Source of the DNA: G958295645 sp965242735
GTDB taxonomy: Bacteria; Gemmatimonadota; Gemmatimonadetes; Longimicrobiales; Gaopeijiaceae
Assembly: GCA_965242735.1 (NCBI GenBank)
Contig: OZ251497.1
Span: forward strand, 2,542,001-2,606,000
Direction: 5' to 3'
DNA length: 64,000 nucleotides
Of this stretch, positions 8,678 to 19,526 are shown piece after piece. The translations under genes and the position numbers were made by a program. The notes below the pieces were generated by a model, which did not search any database, was not told where the DNA came from, and saw only the letters and a list, made by a program, of their open reading frames with translations. Numbering within the stretch: the stretch's first letter is position 1; every line of letters begins with the position of its first letter.

Positions 8678-9070
8678 CTACCAGACCACCGCGAGGACTT
8701 CGCCGCCCACGCGGGCCGCGCGCGCCGCCCTGTCGGAGAGCAGCCCTCGCGACGTCGAGAGGATGGCGATGCCCAGTCCGTTTCGCACTCTGGGAATCTC
8801 GTCCACGCCCACGTACCGGCGGCGCCCCGGCTTGGAAACCCTCTGGATGCGCCGGATCACCGGGCTGCCTTCGTAGTACTTGAGGTACACGCGCAGGAGT
8901 CCGTGGCGGCCGTCGTTGAGGACCTTGTAGTCGTGCACGAACGCGTTTTCCTTCAGCAGGCGGGCCACTTCCACCTTCAGCTTCGACAGCGGAACGTCGG
9001 CCCACTTCAGCCCGGCCGAGCCGGCGTTTCGGATGCGGGTCAGCATGTCCGCGACGGGGTCGGTCATCAT
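8678..9070 (-). CDS. rpsH: 30S ribosomal protein S8
   Basis: Central-domain 16S rRNA binder; in E. coli it is the spc operon repressor. It starts at MMTDPVADMLTRIRNAG, giving 130 residues, with AGGAG about 14 bases before the first ATG (the second Met at 9067 is equally possible). The C-terminal motif reads LSTSRGLLSDRAARAARVGG. Only 58 bases separate it from rplE, so rpsN, normally between them, is not here. Confidence 0.96.
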   Translation of the reverse strand: MMTDPVADMLTRIRNAGSAGLKWADVPLSKLKVEVARLLKENAFVHDYKVLNDGRHGLLRVYLKYYEGSPVIRRIQRVSKPGRRRYVGVDEIPRVRNGLGIAILSTSRGLLSDRAARAARVGGEVLAVVW

Positions 9071-9128
9071 GATCGGTTCGGATGCTCCTGGGCGCCGTGC
9101 GCCGGAAGAGGCGGCGCGGGGAGGCGCG

Positions 9129-9701
9129 TCACGCCTTTGCCCCGATGACCACGGGCGTCTGGCCCCGGAAGGGGAACCCGAGCTGCCGCAGCAGCGCGTA
9201 CGCTTCGTCGTCCTTGTGGGTCGAGGTGACGACCGACACGTCCAGGCCGTGGATGCGGCTGACCTTGTCGTAGTCCACCTCGGGAAAGATGATTTGCTCG
9301 CGAATGCCGATGGTGTAGTTGCCCCGCCCGTCGAACGACCGGCTGCTGAGGCCGCGAAAGTCGCGGATCCGAGGAGCGGCGGCGGAGACCAGCCGGTCCA
9401 GGAATTCCCACATCCTCTGCCGGCGCAGGGTGACCGACGCGCCCACCGGCATGCCCTCGCGCAGCTTGAAGTTGGCAATCGACTTGCGCGCCCGCGTGAT
9501 CACGGCCTTCTGGCCCGTGATGGCCGCCAGCTCGCCGACGACCGACTCGACCAGCTTTCGGTCGCGGCTCGCCTCGCCCACGCCCACGTTGAGCGTCACC
9601 TTCACGAGCGTGGGCACCTCGTGCGGGTTGGCGAAGCCGAACTGCTCCTGCAAGGCCGGCCGGGCCACCTCCCGATAGTGCGTCAACAGGCGTGGTTCCA
9701 T
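9129..9701 (-). CDS. rplE: 50S ribosomal protein L5
   Basis: 5S rRNA-binding protein that contacts the P-site tRNA and the 30S head. The 190-residue product contains KVTLNVGVGEASRDRKLVES, the ITGQKAVITRARKSIANFKL block and the C-terminal FPEVDYDKVSRIHGLDVSVV. ATG at 9701. Confidence 0.96.
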   Translation of the reverse strand: MEPRLLTHYREVARPALQEQFGFANPHEVPTLVKVTLNVGVGEASRDRKLVESVVGELAAITGQKAVITRARKSIANFKLREGMPVGASVTLRRQRMWEFLDRLVSAAAPRIRDFRGLSSRSFDGRGNYTIGIREQIIFPEVDYDKVSRIHGLDVSVVTSTHKDDEAYALLRQLGFPFRGQTPVVIGAKA

Positions 9702-9722
9702 GACGATTCTCCTCGCGTCGCT

Positions 9723-10106
9723 CTAGGCGCCCGGCCGTTCCGGGGCCGGAACGGGGTTGCCGCTCTTGACGGCGACGCGTTCCTTGGCGCCGTCCTCGGC
9801 CACGGACATCCGCACGCGGCTGGCTTGGCCGCCGGCGCCGTCGAGGAGCATGACGTTGGAGACGTGAATCGGCGCTTCGGACGTGACGACGCCGCCCTCG
9901 GGGTTGGCTTGCGACGGCCGCGTGTGGCGCTTGCGCATGTTGACGCCCTGCACGACCACCCGGTTGGAGTCCGGCAGGACGCGAAGAACCGTGCCCTCGG
10001 CCTCGCGGTGATTGCCCCGGATGACCTTGACCCGGTCGCCCCTCGTGATTCTGAGCTTGGGCCGGGCCGGCGCGCGGCCGCGGGACTTGGACTTCGAGCG
10101 GGCCAT
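9723..10106 (-). CDS. rplX: 50S ribosomal protein L24
   Basis: Assembly initiator protein with a KOW motif, seen here as RGDRVKVIRGNHREAEGTVL followed by VLPDSNRVVVQGVNMRKRHT. At 127 residues it carries modest extra residues at both ends compared with the usual 105, including a basic N-terminal MARSKSKSRGRAPARPK. It lies two bases from rplN. Confidence 0.95.
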   Translation of the reverse strand: MARSKSKSRGRAPARPKLRITRGDRVKVIRGNHREAEGTVLRVLPDSNRVVVQGVNMRKRHTRPSQANPEGGVVTSEAPIHVSNVMLLDGAGGQASRVRMSVAEDGAKERVAVKSGNPVPAPERPGA

Positions 10107-10108
10107 GG

Positions 10109-10477
10109 TCAGAGCACCTCGGGCGCCAGCGACACGATCCTCATGTAGCGCTTCTCGCGCAGCTCGCGCCCGACCGGACCGAAGATGCGGGTGCCGCGGG
10201 GCTCCTTCTGAGCGTTGATGAGGACGGCCGCATTGTCGTCAAAGCAGATGTAGCTGCCGTCGCGGCGCGACGTCTCCTTGGCGGTGCGCACCACGACGGC
10301 TTCGGTCACTTCGCCCTTCTTCACCGACGCGTTGGGCACGGCGTCCTTGATCGTCACGATCACGCGGTCCCCGATGTGCGCGTAGCGCCGCCCGGATCCG
10401 CCGAGCACGCGGATGCACAAGGCCCGCTTGGCGCCCGTGTTGTCGGCAATCTTGAGCATCGACTCCTGTTGAATCAT
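10109..10477 (-). CDS. rplN: 50S ribosomal protein L14
   Basis: Subunit-interface protein contacting the 16S rRNA. Starts MIQQESMLKIADNTGAKRAL and has the normal 122 residues, with RVIVTIKDAVPNASVKKGEV and the C-terminal EKRYMRIVSLAPEVL. ATG at 10477. Confidence 0.97.
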   Translation of the reverse strand: MIQQESMLKIADNTGAKRALCIRVLGGSGRRYAHIGDRVIVTIKDAVPNASVKKGEVTEAVVVRTAKETSRRDGSYICFDDNAAVLINAQKEPRGTRIFGPVGRELREKRYMRIVSLAPEVL

Positions 10478-10508
10478 CGAACGTGTCCAATCTCTCCACG
10501 CCGGCTCG

Positions 10509-10799
10509 TCAGGCGGGCCGGTCGAGCAGTTCCACGACGCGCCAGCGCTTGGTCTTGGACAGCGGGCGGGTCTCCATGATCCGCACCGTGTCGCCGACTC
10601 GGTACTCGTTGGCCTCGTCGTGAGCGTGGTATTTCTTGGAACGCGTCATCTGCTTGCCGTACAGCGGATGCGCGAAGCGGCGCGACACCATGACGGTGAC
10701 GGTCTTGTCGGCGGCGTCCGCCACGATCCTGCCGGTCCGCATCTTGCGCTTCCCGCGGGCCGCCGGGACCGGCGCTCCGGGCTCGGCCACGGCCGTCAT
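10509..10799 (-). CDS. rpsQ: 30S ribosomal protein S17
   Basis: Early 16S rRNA-binding protein with an OB fold. The core begins at about residue 16 (RGKRKMRTGRIVADAADKTV) and includes HPLYGKQMTRSKKYHAHDE and GDTVRIMETRPLSKTKRWRV. An N-terminal stretch of about 15 Ala/Pro-rich residues is extra. The ATG overlaps the rpmC stop by four bases. Confidence 0.95.
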   Translation of the reverse strand: MTAVAEPGAPVPAARGKRKMRTGRIVADAADKTVTVMVSRRFAHPLYGKQMTRSKKYHAHDEANEYRVGDTVRIMETRPLSKTKRWRVVELLDRPA

Positions 10800-11008
10800 C
10801 GGGAATCTCCTTCGCCGCGCGCCAGCCGGCGCTCGTGCAGGACGGTCTTGATGCGGGCGATCTCGCGCCGAAGCCGCCCAAGCAACTTGGGGTTTTCCAG
10901 CTCCATCGTCGCCCGGCGGAAGCGCAACCTGAACAACTCCAGCCTCCGGTCCGCCAGCTCGTGGCCGAGCTCGGCGTCGCTCAAGTCCCGCATTTCGTCT
11001 GCCTTCAT
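10796..11008 (-). CDS. rpmC: 50S ribosomal protein L29
   Basis: Two-helix protein at the tunnel exit. It starts MKADEMRDLSDAELGHELAD (ATG at 11008) and has 70 residues, with the family segment LRFRRATMELENPKLLGRLR and a terminal KTVLHERRL. The frame is open upstream through rplP, but that part is not L29. Order rplP-rpmC-rpsQ is standard. Confidence 0.95.
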   Translation of the reverse strand: MKADEMRDLSDAELGHELADRRLELFRLRFRRATMELENPKLLGRLRREIARIKTVLHERRLARGEGDSR

Positions 11009-11043
11009 CTCGTCCTCTTCTCCGTCGTCCCAGGGCGGCCGCG

Positions 11044-11460
11044 CTAGAGCTGCGTCTCGCGAACCACGAACCGCGTCTTGACCGGCAGCTTGAACGACGC
11101 CAGCTGCATCGCCCGGCGCGCGGTCTCCGCCGGCACGCCCTCGAGCTCGAACATGACGCGGCCCGGCTTGACGACGGCCACCCAGTCCTCGGGGTTGCCC
11201 TTCCCCTTGCCCATGCGCGTCTCGGCCGGCTTCTTCGTGACCGGCTTGTCGGGAAAGATGCGGATCCAGACCTTCCCGCCCCGCTTGACGTGACGCGTGA
11301 TCGCCACGCGGGCCGCTTCGATCTGCCGATTCGTGATCCACGAGGCCTCGAGCGACTGCAACCCGTACTCGCCGAAGGAAACCCGGCTTCCTCGGTACGC
11401 CTTGCCGCGCATCTTGCCCTTGTGGGTCTTCCTGCGTCTTACCCGTTTCGGCGCCAGCAT
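11044..11460 (-). CDS. rplP: 50S ribosomal protein L16
   Basis: Organises the A-site region of the large subunit. The 138-residue product begins MLAPKRVRRRKTHKGKMRGK and includes FGEYGLQSLEASWITNRQIE, the RGGKVWIRIFPDKPVTKKPA block and MGKGKGNPEDWVAVVKPGR. ATG at 11460. Confidence 0.97.
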   Translation of the reverse strand: MLAPKRVRRRKTHKGKMRGKAYRGSRVSFGEYGLQSLEASWITNRQIEAARVAITRHVKRGGKVWIRIFPDKPVTKKPAETRMGKGKGNPEDWVAVVKPGRVMFELEGVPAETARRAMQLASFKLPVKTRFVVRETQL

Positions 11461-11479
11461 GTCGTTGCTCCCTTCCCGG

Positions 11480-12142
11480 TCACGCCGGGCCGGCCGAGTA
11501 CGTCCGCCCGAAGCGGTCCTCGATCACTTCGCCCCTGAATATCCAGCACTTCACGCCGATGGTGCCGTAGGTCGTCCGCGCGTCGACGTGAGAGTAGTCG
11601 ATTTCGGCGCGGAGCGTGTGCAACGGCACGCGCCCCTCGTTGTAGCGTTCCGTGCGCGCGATTTCCGCGCCTCCCAGCCGGCCCGCGCACTGAATGCGGA
11701 TGCCCTCCGCGCCCGCCCGCATGGCCGACTGCACCGCGCGCTTCATGGCCCGCCTGAACGACACGCGCTGGATGATCTGCCGGGCGACGTTGTCCGCGAC
11801 CAGCCGCGGGTTGAGCTCGGGCCGCTTGATCTCCTCGACGTTCACGGACACGTCGCTGGACGTCAGCACGGCCAGCTCGTCGCGCAGCTTGTCCACTTCG
11901 GCGCCCCGCTTTCCGATCACCACGCCCGGGCGGGCCGTGTGGACGGTCACCACGATCTTCGAAGGCTTGCGCGCGATCTTGACGCGGGCCACGGCGGCGT
12001 GGTGAAGCCTGCGCCAGACGTAGGAGCGGATCGTGTGGTCCTCCTTGAGCAGCCGGGGGAAGTCGCGCTCGGCGTACCACTGCGACTCCCAGTCCGCGAC
12101 GACCCCGAGCCGGAATCCGTGCGGGTGGGTCTTCTGGCCCAT
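11480..12142 (-). CDS. rpsC: 30S ribosomal protein S3
   Basis: mRNA-entry-channel protein. The 220-residue product has the MGQKTHPHGFRLGVVADWES start, a KH domain containing GVVIGKRGAEVDKLRDEL (with the GxxG-type loop GKRG), and the C-terminal domain with CAGRLGGAEIARTERYNEGR and IDYSHVDARTTYGTIGVK. Normal length; four bases from rplV. Confidence 0.97.
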   Translation of the reverse strand: MGQKTHPHGFRLGVVADWESQWYAERDFPRLLKEDHTIRSYVWRRLHHAAVARVKIARKPSKIVVTVHTARPGVVIGKRGAEVDKLRDELAVLTSSDVSVNVEEIKRPELNPRLVADNVARQIIQRVSFRRAMKRAVQSAMRAGAEGIRIQCAGRLGGAEIARTERYNEGRVPLHTLRAEIDYSHVDARTTYGTIGVKCWIFRGEVIEDRFGRTYSAGPA

Positions 12143-12146
12143 GGCT

Positions 12147-12500
12147 TCAGTCCTCTCCGTCGGTCACCACGAGGGTGACGTGGCTGGTGCGGCGGCGGCG
12201 CGGCGCGGCGCGGCCCATGGCGGCCGCCTTCCAACGCTTGAGCATCGGGCCCTCGTCGACGAAGGCGCGGCTCACGACCAGCGCGTCCACGTCGACGTGC
12301 TCGCCGTCCCGATCCGCCAGATCCTGCGCGTTGGCCACGGCGGAGCGCAACGTCTTGCCGACCGGAATCGCCGCCGCCTTCGTGGAGAAGTCCAGGACGG
12401 CGACGGCGTCGCTCACCCGCCGCCCGCGGATCTGGTCGACGACCAGTCGCACCTTGCGGGGACTCATTCTCACGTGCTTCGCCGTTGCCTTTCCGACCAT
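12147..12500 (-). CDS. rplV: 50S ribosomal protein L22
   Basis: Lines the exit tunnel. The 117-residue product contains KHVRMSPRKVRLVVDQIRGR and the C-terminal beta-hairpin region with GPMLKRWKAAAMGRAAPRRR followed by RTSHVTLVVTDGED. ATG at 12500. The position in the S10 operon is standard. Confidence 0.96.
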   Translation of the reverse strand: MVGKATAKHVRMSPRKVRLVVDQIRGRRVSDAVAVLDFSTKAAAIPVGKTLRSAVANAQDLADRDGEHVDVDALVVSRAFVDEGPMLKRWKAAAMGRAAPRRRRTSHVTLVVTDGED

Positions 12501-12510
12501 GACGGACTCC

Positions 12511-12795
12511 CTACACCCTCGATCGCTTGTCGGCCAGCTTGCCGCCGTGGCCGCGAAACAGCCGCGTCGGCGAGAACTCGCCCAATTTGTGGCCCACCAT
12601 GTTCTCGGTCACGTAGACCGGTATGAACGTCTTGCCGTTGTGCACGCCGAACGTGTGGCCCACGAACGCCGGTGGAATCGTGCTCGCGCGCGCCCATGTG
12701 CGGATGACGCTCCGTTCGTTGCGCGCGTCCATCGCCTCCACCTTTCGGAGGAGCTTCTCGTCGACGAACGGGCCTTTCTTGACGCTTCGCGGCAT
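12511..12795 (-). CDS. rpsS: 30S ribosomal protein S19
   Basis: Head protein forming a complex with S13. The 94-residue product begins MPRSVKKGPFVDEKLLRKVE, has RTWARASTIPPAFVGHTFGV and ends in GEFSPTRLFRGHGGK. Normal length. ATG at 12795. Confidence 0.97.
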   Translation of the reverse strand: MPRSVKKGPFVDEKLLRKVEAMDARNERSVIRTWARASTIPPAFVGHTFGVHNGKTFIPVYVTENMVGHKLGEFSPTRLFRGHGGKLADKRSRV

Positions 12796-12837
12796 GATGT
12801 TCGGTCTAGGCTCCCTTCAGGCAGGCATCCAGGGCGG

Positions 12838-13677
12838 TCAGCGCGTCGCCTTGCCGCGCTTGCGCCCGCGAACGATGAACTTGTTCGACGGCTTCTTCTT
12901 CTTGCGGGTCTTGGCCCCTTCGGGCTTGCCCCAAGGCGTGACGGGCGGGCGGCCGCCCGACGCCTTGCCTTCGCCGCCGCCCAGCGGGTGGTCCACCGGG
13001 TTCATGGCGACGCCGCGGACCTTCGGACGCCGGCCGCGGTGGCGCGATGCGCCCGCCTTGCCCAGCGACTGCAGGTTGTGGTCCACGTTGCCGACCTGTC
13101 CGATCGTGGCCAAGCACCTCTTGTGGATGCGGCGCACTTCCGAGGAGGGCATCCGCAAGCTCACGTAGTCGCCTTCGCGGGCCACGACCTGGACGGACGC
13201 TCCCGCGGAGCGCGCGATCTGCCCGCCCTTGCCCGGCTTCATCTCGACGTTGTGCACCGTGGTTCCCGACGGAATTTCGTCGAGGGGCGCCGCGTTGCCG
13301 GGCCGGATGTCGGACCCGGGGCCGGAGATCACCGCGTCGCCCACGGACGTGCCGCGGACGTGCAGCATGTAACGCTTCTCGCCGTCCTCGTAGTGCACCA
13401 ACGCGATGCGGGCAGAGCGATTGGGATCGTATTCGATCTCCGCGATGCGCCCCGGGACGCCGTGCTTGTCGCGCTTGAAGTCGATCCGGCGATACCTGCG
13501 CTTGGCGCCGCCGCCGCGCCGCCGCACCGTCACGCGTCCGTGGTGGTTGCGTCCGCCGGACTTCTTCAGCGGCTCGACCAGCGACTTCTCCGGCTCGGTC
13601 CGGGTGACGGCCTCGTTGCGCGTCACCAGGCGAAAGCGGCTGCCCGGCGTGACGGGCTTGAATTTCTTGAGCGCCAC
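12838..13677 (-). CDS. rplB: 50S ribosomal protein L2
   Basis: Core protein of the peptidyl-transferase region. The 279-residue product has GGGAKRRYRRIDFKRDKHGV in the N-domain and the catalytic-loop signature RGVAMNPVDHPLGGGEGK, including the conserved His, in the C-domain. The start is GTG at 13677, with GAGGA six bases upstream. Confidence 0.97.
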   Translation of the reverse strand: MALKKFKPVTPGSRFRLVTRNEAVTRTEPEKSLVEPLKKSGGRNHHGRVTVRRRGGGAKRRYRRIDFKRDKHGVPGRIAEIEYDPNRSARIALVHYEDGEKRYMLHVRGTSVGDAVISGPGSDIRPGNAAPLDEIPSGTTVHNVEMKPGKGGQIARSAGASVQVVAREGDYVSLRMPSSEVRRIHKRCLATIGQVGNVDHNLQSLGKAGASRHRGRRPKVRGVAMNPVDHPLGGGEGKASGGRPPVTPWGKPEGAKTRKKKKPSNKFIVRGRKRGKATR

Positions 13678-13684
13678 GGCGTCC

Positions 13685-13993
13685 TCACCCCGTCTCGTAG
13701 AAGTCGATCTCGTCGCCGTCGGCGAGCTGCACGACGGCCTTCTTGTAGGACGCGACGCGCCCCGCTTGCGGGTTCTTGGCCATGCGTCCCAGCAGGGCCC
13801 GCTTGGCCCTTCCCGCGTAGCGCATCGTCCGCACGTCCTTCACCGTGACGTCCCAGAGCGCTTCGACGGCGCGCACGATCTCGTGCTTGTTCGACTTCAC
13901 GTTGACGACGAAAGTGTACAGGCTCCGCTCCATCTGGGCGGTGGTCTTCTCGGTCACGACCGGCGCGACGACGACGTCGTAGGCTTCGCGCAT
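13685..13993 (-). CDS. rplW: 50S ribosomal protein L23
   Basis: Tunnel-exit protein and docking site for SRP and trigger factor. ATG at 13993 gives 102 residues: MREAYDVVVAPVVTEKTTAQ, then TFVVNVKSNKHEIVRAVEAL and VKDVRTMRYAGRAKR. The start codon shares one base with the rplD stop codon. Confidence 0.96.
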   Translation of the reverse strand: MREAYDVVVAPVVTEKTTAQMERSLYTFVVNVKSNKHEIVRAVEALWDVTVKDVRTMRYAGRAKRALLGRMAKNPQAGRVASYKKAVVQLADGDEIDFYETG

Positions 13994-14844
13994 CAGTCGC
14001 CGGCTCCGTCCGAAGCGCCCGCTGCGTCCGGAGCATCCGAGGCGGCTGGGGCGTCCGCCGCAACCGGGCCGTCGGCGCCGGGCGAAGCATCTGCCGCGTC
14101 CGGAGCGTCGGCGCCGTCCGAAGCATCTGCCGCCGCTGGAGCATCCGCGCCGTCCAGAGCCCCTGCCGCAGCCGGGGCGTCCGCGCCGTCCAGAGCATCT
14201 GCCGCAGCCGGGGCGTCCGCGCCGTCCGGGCTGGGCTCGCCGAAGCCGGACAAGGCGCTCTCTTCGACGACCACGACGGCGGCGCGCACCACGTCGTAGG
14301 CCGATTCCGTGCCGCAGGGCAGCACGCGCACCCCTGGGAGGTTGCGGCTGGACAGGTGCAGGGCGCGGTTGACGCCCTTCGTGAGAAGCAGGACGCGGCC
14401 GGCGAGCTCCGCCTTGGCCAGCAACGCAACCAGAGCGCGCGTCTTGGGCGTCTCGAAGTCCCACCGCTCGATGACCATCAGCCTGCCGTCCGCGGCCCGG
14501 CTGTTGAAGGCCGATCGCTTGGCCAGGGCCTTCACGCGCTTGGGCACGCGCTGGGCCCACGACTGCGGGCGGGGAGGAAACGCGCGCCCGCCGCCCCGCC
14601 ACTGCACCGCCCGGATCGTCCCTTGGCGCGCTCGCCCCGTGCCCTTTTGCCTCCAGGGCTTGCGGCTTCCGCCCGCCACGGCGCTCCGGTTCTTCTTCGC
14701 GGCCGTTCCCCGGCGATTGTTCGCCAGGTGCGCCTTGATCGCTTGGTGCAGCGCGGCCTCGTTGACGTGGCCGTCGAAGTACGCTTCGGGCAACGCGACG
14801 GCGCCTGCCGCCGTCCCGGCCGCCTTGAGATACGGAGCTTCCAT
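13993..14844 (-). CDS. rplD: 50S ribosomal protein L4 with repetitive acidic C-terminal tail
   Basis: Exit-tunnel protein and, in many bacteria, S10 operon autoregulator. Residues 1 to about 210 are ordinary L4, with KNRSAVAGGSRKPWRQKGTG, GRARQGTIRAVQWRGGGRAF and the C-terminal ALLAKAELAGRVLLLTKGVN part. The next 70 or so residues are an Ala/Asp/Gly/Pro-only tail built of degenerate DGADAPAAADAL-like units. Typical L4 proteins end near residue 205-210, so this 283-residue form is unusual. The tail is encoded by a tandem repeat with units of about 36 bases. Confidence 0.95.
   Translation of the reverse strand: MEAPYLKAAGTAAGAVALPEAYFDGHVNEAALHQAIKAHLANNRRGTAAKKNRSAVAGGSRKPWRQKGTGRARQGTIRAVQWRGGGRAFPPRPQSWAQRVPKRVKALAKRSAFNSRAADGRLMVIERWDFETPKTRALVALLAKAELAGRVLLLTKGVNRALHLSSRNLPGVRVLPCGTESAYDVVRAAVVVVEESALSGFGEPSPDGADAPAAADALDGADAPAAAGALDGADAPAAADASDGADAPDAADASPGADGPVAADAPAASDAPDAAGASDGAGD
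14025..14235. repeat. Degenerate tandem repeat encoding the L4 acidic tail
   Basis: On the plus strand the pattern (gcc)gcagccggggcgtccgc followed by gccgtccagagcatctgc recurs, with clear units near 14140-14175 and 14176-14220 and more diverged copies towards 14030. The unit is about 36 bases, divisible by three, so copy-number change keeps the rplD frame. It encodes Ala/Asp/Gly/Pro repeats. Confidence 0.7.
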
Positions 14845-14851
14845 GGGCGCG

Positions 14852-15466
14852 CTAGCCTTGGACGAGCACGTAGCTGTTGCGGCCGCCGGGGACGGCGCCC
14901 CGGAGAAACAGCAGGTTGCGGTCCGGGTCCACGCGAACGACCGGCATGCCGCGAATGGTCTTGCGCGCGCCGCCCATGCGTCCCGGCAGCTTCTTGCCCT
15001 TGATCACGCGCGACGGGTCGGTTCCCGGACCCATCGATCCGGGGTTGCGCGACATGGGGTGTCCGTGCGAGGCGGGCCGCCCGCTGAAGCCGTGGCGCTT
15101 CACGACGCCTTGGAATCCCCGGCCTTTCGTGACCCCGGTGACGCGCACCCGCTGGCCTGCCTCGAAGAGGCTCACCGTGAGCGTCTGGCCCGGTCCGTAC
15201 TCCTCTTCGCCACGGGAGCGGAACTCGCGAATCAGCCGCGGCGCCGCGTCGACGCCGGCCTTCGCGGCATGGCCCCGTTCGGCCTTGCTCGCGCGCTTGG
15301 CCTTCTTGGCGCCGTACCCCACCTGCACGGCGGCTTCGCCGTCGCCGGCCGACCGGACCTGAAGCACGCGGCACGGTCCCGCCTCCACGACGGTCACCGG
15401 CACCACCCGGCCTTCCTCGGTGTAGACGCGGGTCATCCCGATCTTCTTGCCGATCAGTCCAGGCAC
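14852..15466 (-). CDS. rplC: 50S ribosomal protein L3
   Basis: Large-subunit assembly protein reaching the A-site. The 204-residue product begins with PGLIGKKIGMTRVY and contains TGVTKGRGFQGVVKRHGFSG and GRPASHGHPMSRNPGSMGPG. The start is GTG at 15466. Normal length and position after rpsJ. Confidence 0.97.
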   Translation of the reverse strand: MPGLIGKKIGMTRVYTEEGRVVPVTVVEAGPCRVLQVRSAGDGEAAVQVGYGAKKAKRASKAERGHAAKAGVDAAPRLIREFRSRGEEEYGPGQTLTVSLFEAGQRVRVTGVTKGRGFQGVVKRHGFSGRPASHGHPMSRNPGSMGPGTDPSRVIKGKKLPGRMGGARKTIRGMPVVRVDPDRNLLFLRGAVPGGRNSYVLVQG

Positions 15467-15470
15467 GGTC

Positions 15471-15812
15471 TCATCCCACCTTGATCTCGACGTCCACGCC
15501 CGCCGGAAGGTCCAGCGTCGTCAGGGCTTCGATGGTCTGCGGCCGGCTCTCGACGATGTCGATGAGGCGTTTGTGGGTGCGCAGCTCGAACTGCTCGCGG
15601 CTCTTCTTGTCGATGTGGGGAGAGCGCAGCACGGTCCAGCGCTGGCGGCGCGTCGGCAGGGGGACGGGGCCGCGAATCGCCGCGCCGGTCTTCTGCGCCG
15701 TGCGCACGATGTCGGCGGCGGTCTGGTCCACGACCCAATGGTCGAACGCCTTGAGCCGAATGCGGATCCGGTCCGCCATCACCTTCTGCTTGCCGTCGGT
15801 CTTCTTGGCCAT
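15471..15812 (-). CDS. rpsJ: 30S ribosomal protein S10 (NusE)
   Basis: 30S head protein that also acts in antitermination with NusB. The core RIRIRLKAFDHWVVDQTA begins at residue 14, and the RSPHIDKKSREQFELRTHKR and DLPAGVDVEIKV segments are intact. The first ATG (15812) gives 113 residues; a second in-frame ATG at 15779 gives the more usual 102. Neither has a strong ribosome binding site, so the start is uncertain. Confidence 0.96.
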   Translation of the reverse strand: MAKKTDGKQKVMADRIRIRLKAFDHWVVDQTAADIVRTAQKTGAAIRGPVPLPTRRQRWTVLRSPHIDKKSREQFELRTHKRLIDIVESRPQTIEALTTLDLPAGVDVEIKVG

Positions 15813-15848
15813 GGTCCGATTCGCCTGCGTTCTCCGCGCCGTTCGCCG

Positions 15849-17039
<1,191 letters not shown>

Positions 17040-17062
17040 CCGTCTCCCTTTCGTCCGGCTCC

Positions 17063-19153
<2,091 letters not shown>

Positions 19154-19526
19154 CTTGAGGGTCTTCCATGGATGCCGAAGGGTCGTCCGAGAATTTTCGG
19201 GACAGCCGTTGAAGGTAGCGACTGCGGAGGGGCACGTCAACCTGGGGCGCCCCTGGATTGTCGAAGGCGGCGGACTGGCCTGGATGCGCGTGGCGTGATA
19301 TCATGATATCATGCGTCCCGAACCCCATGAATTGGAGCTTTCGCCCATGACGGCCGTCCTGCGGCGCCTTTCCGCGACCCCCCACGTCGGCCCAGCCGCT
19401 TGGCGGGCTCCTCGCCCGTGACGGCCGCTCGGCGGACGCTCTTGTTGCGCCTTTCCGCCGCGTTGGCGACGCTCGCCGGGTCCGCGTTGATTGCCACAAC
19501 CCGGCGCGCGGGCCGAACCGGTGGGC
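19154..19526. promoter_or_regulatory. Divergent intergenic region between fusA and the acylase gene
   Basis: About 370 bases separate the divergently read fusA and acylase coding regions. The region contains a striking 16-base palindrome and, from about 19418, a plus-strand stretch that would encode a signal peptide but is out of frame with the acylase. No clear sigma-70 pair could be assigned. Confidence 0.45.
19296..19311. promoter_or_regulatory. Perfect 16-base palindrome, candidate operator
   Basis: TGATATCATGATATCA reads the same on both strands and consists of two tandem TGATATCA dyads. It is AT-rich in an otherwise very GC-rich region and lies between two divergent genes, 143 bases from the fusA start. 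This fits a dimeric repressor site or the core of a promoter. No function is known. Confidence 0.45.
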
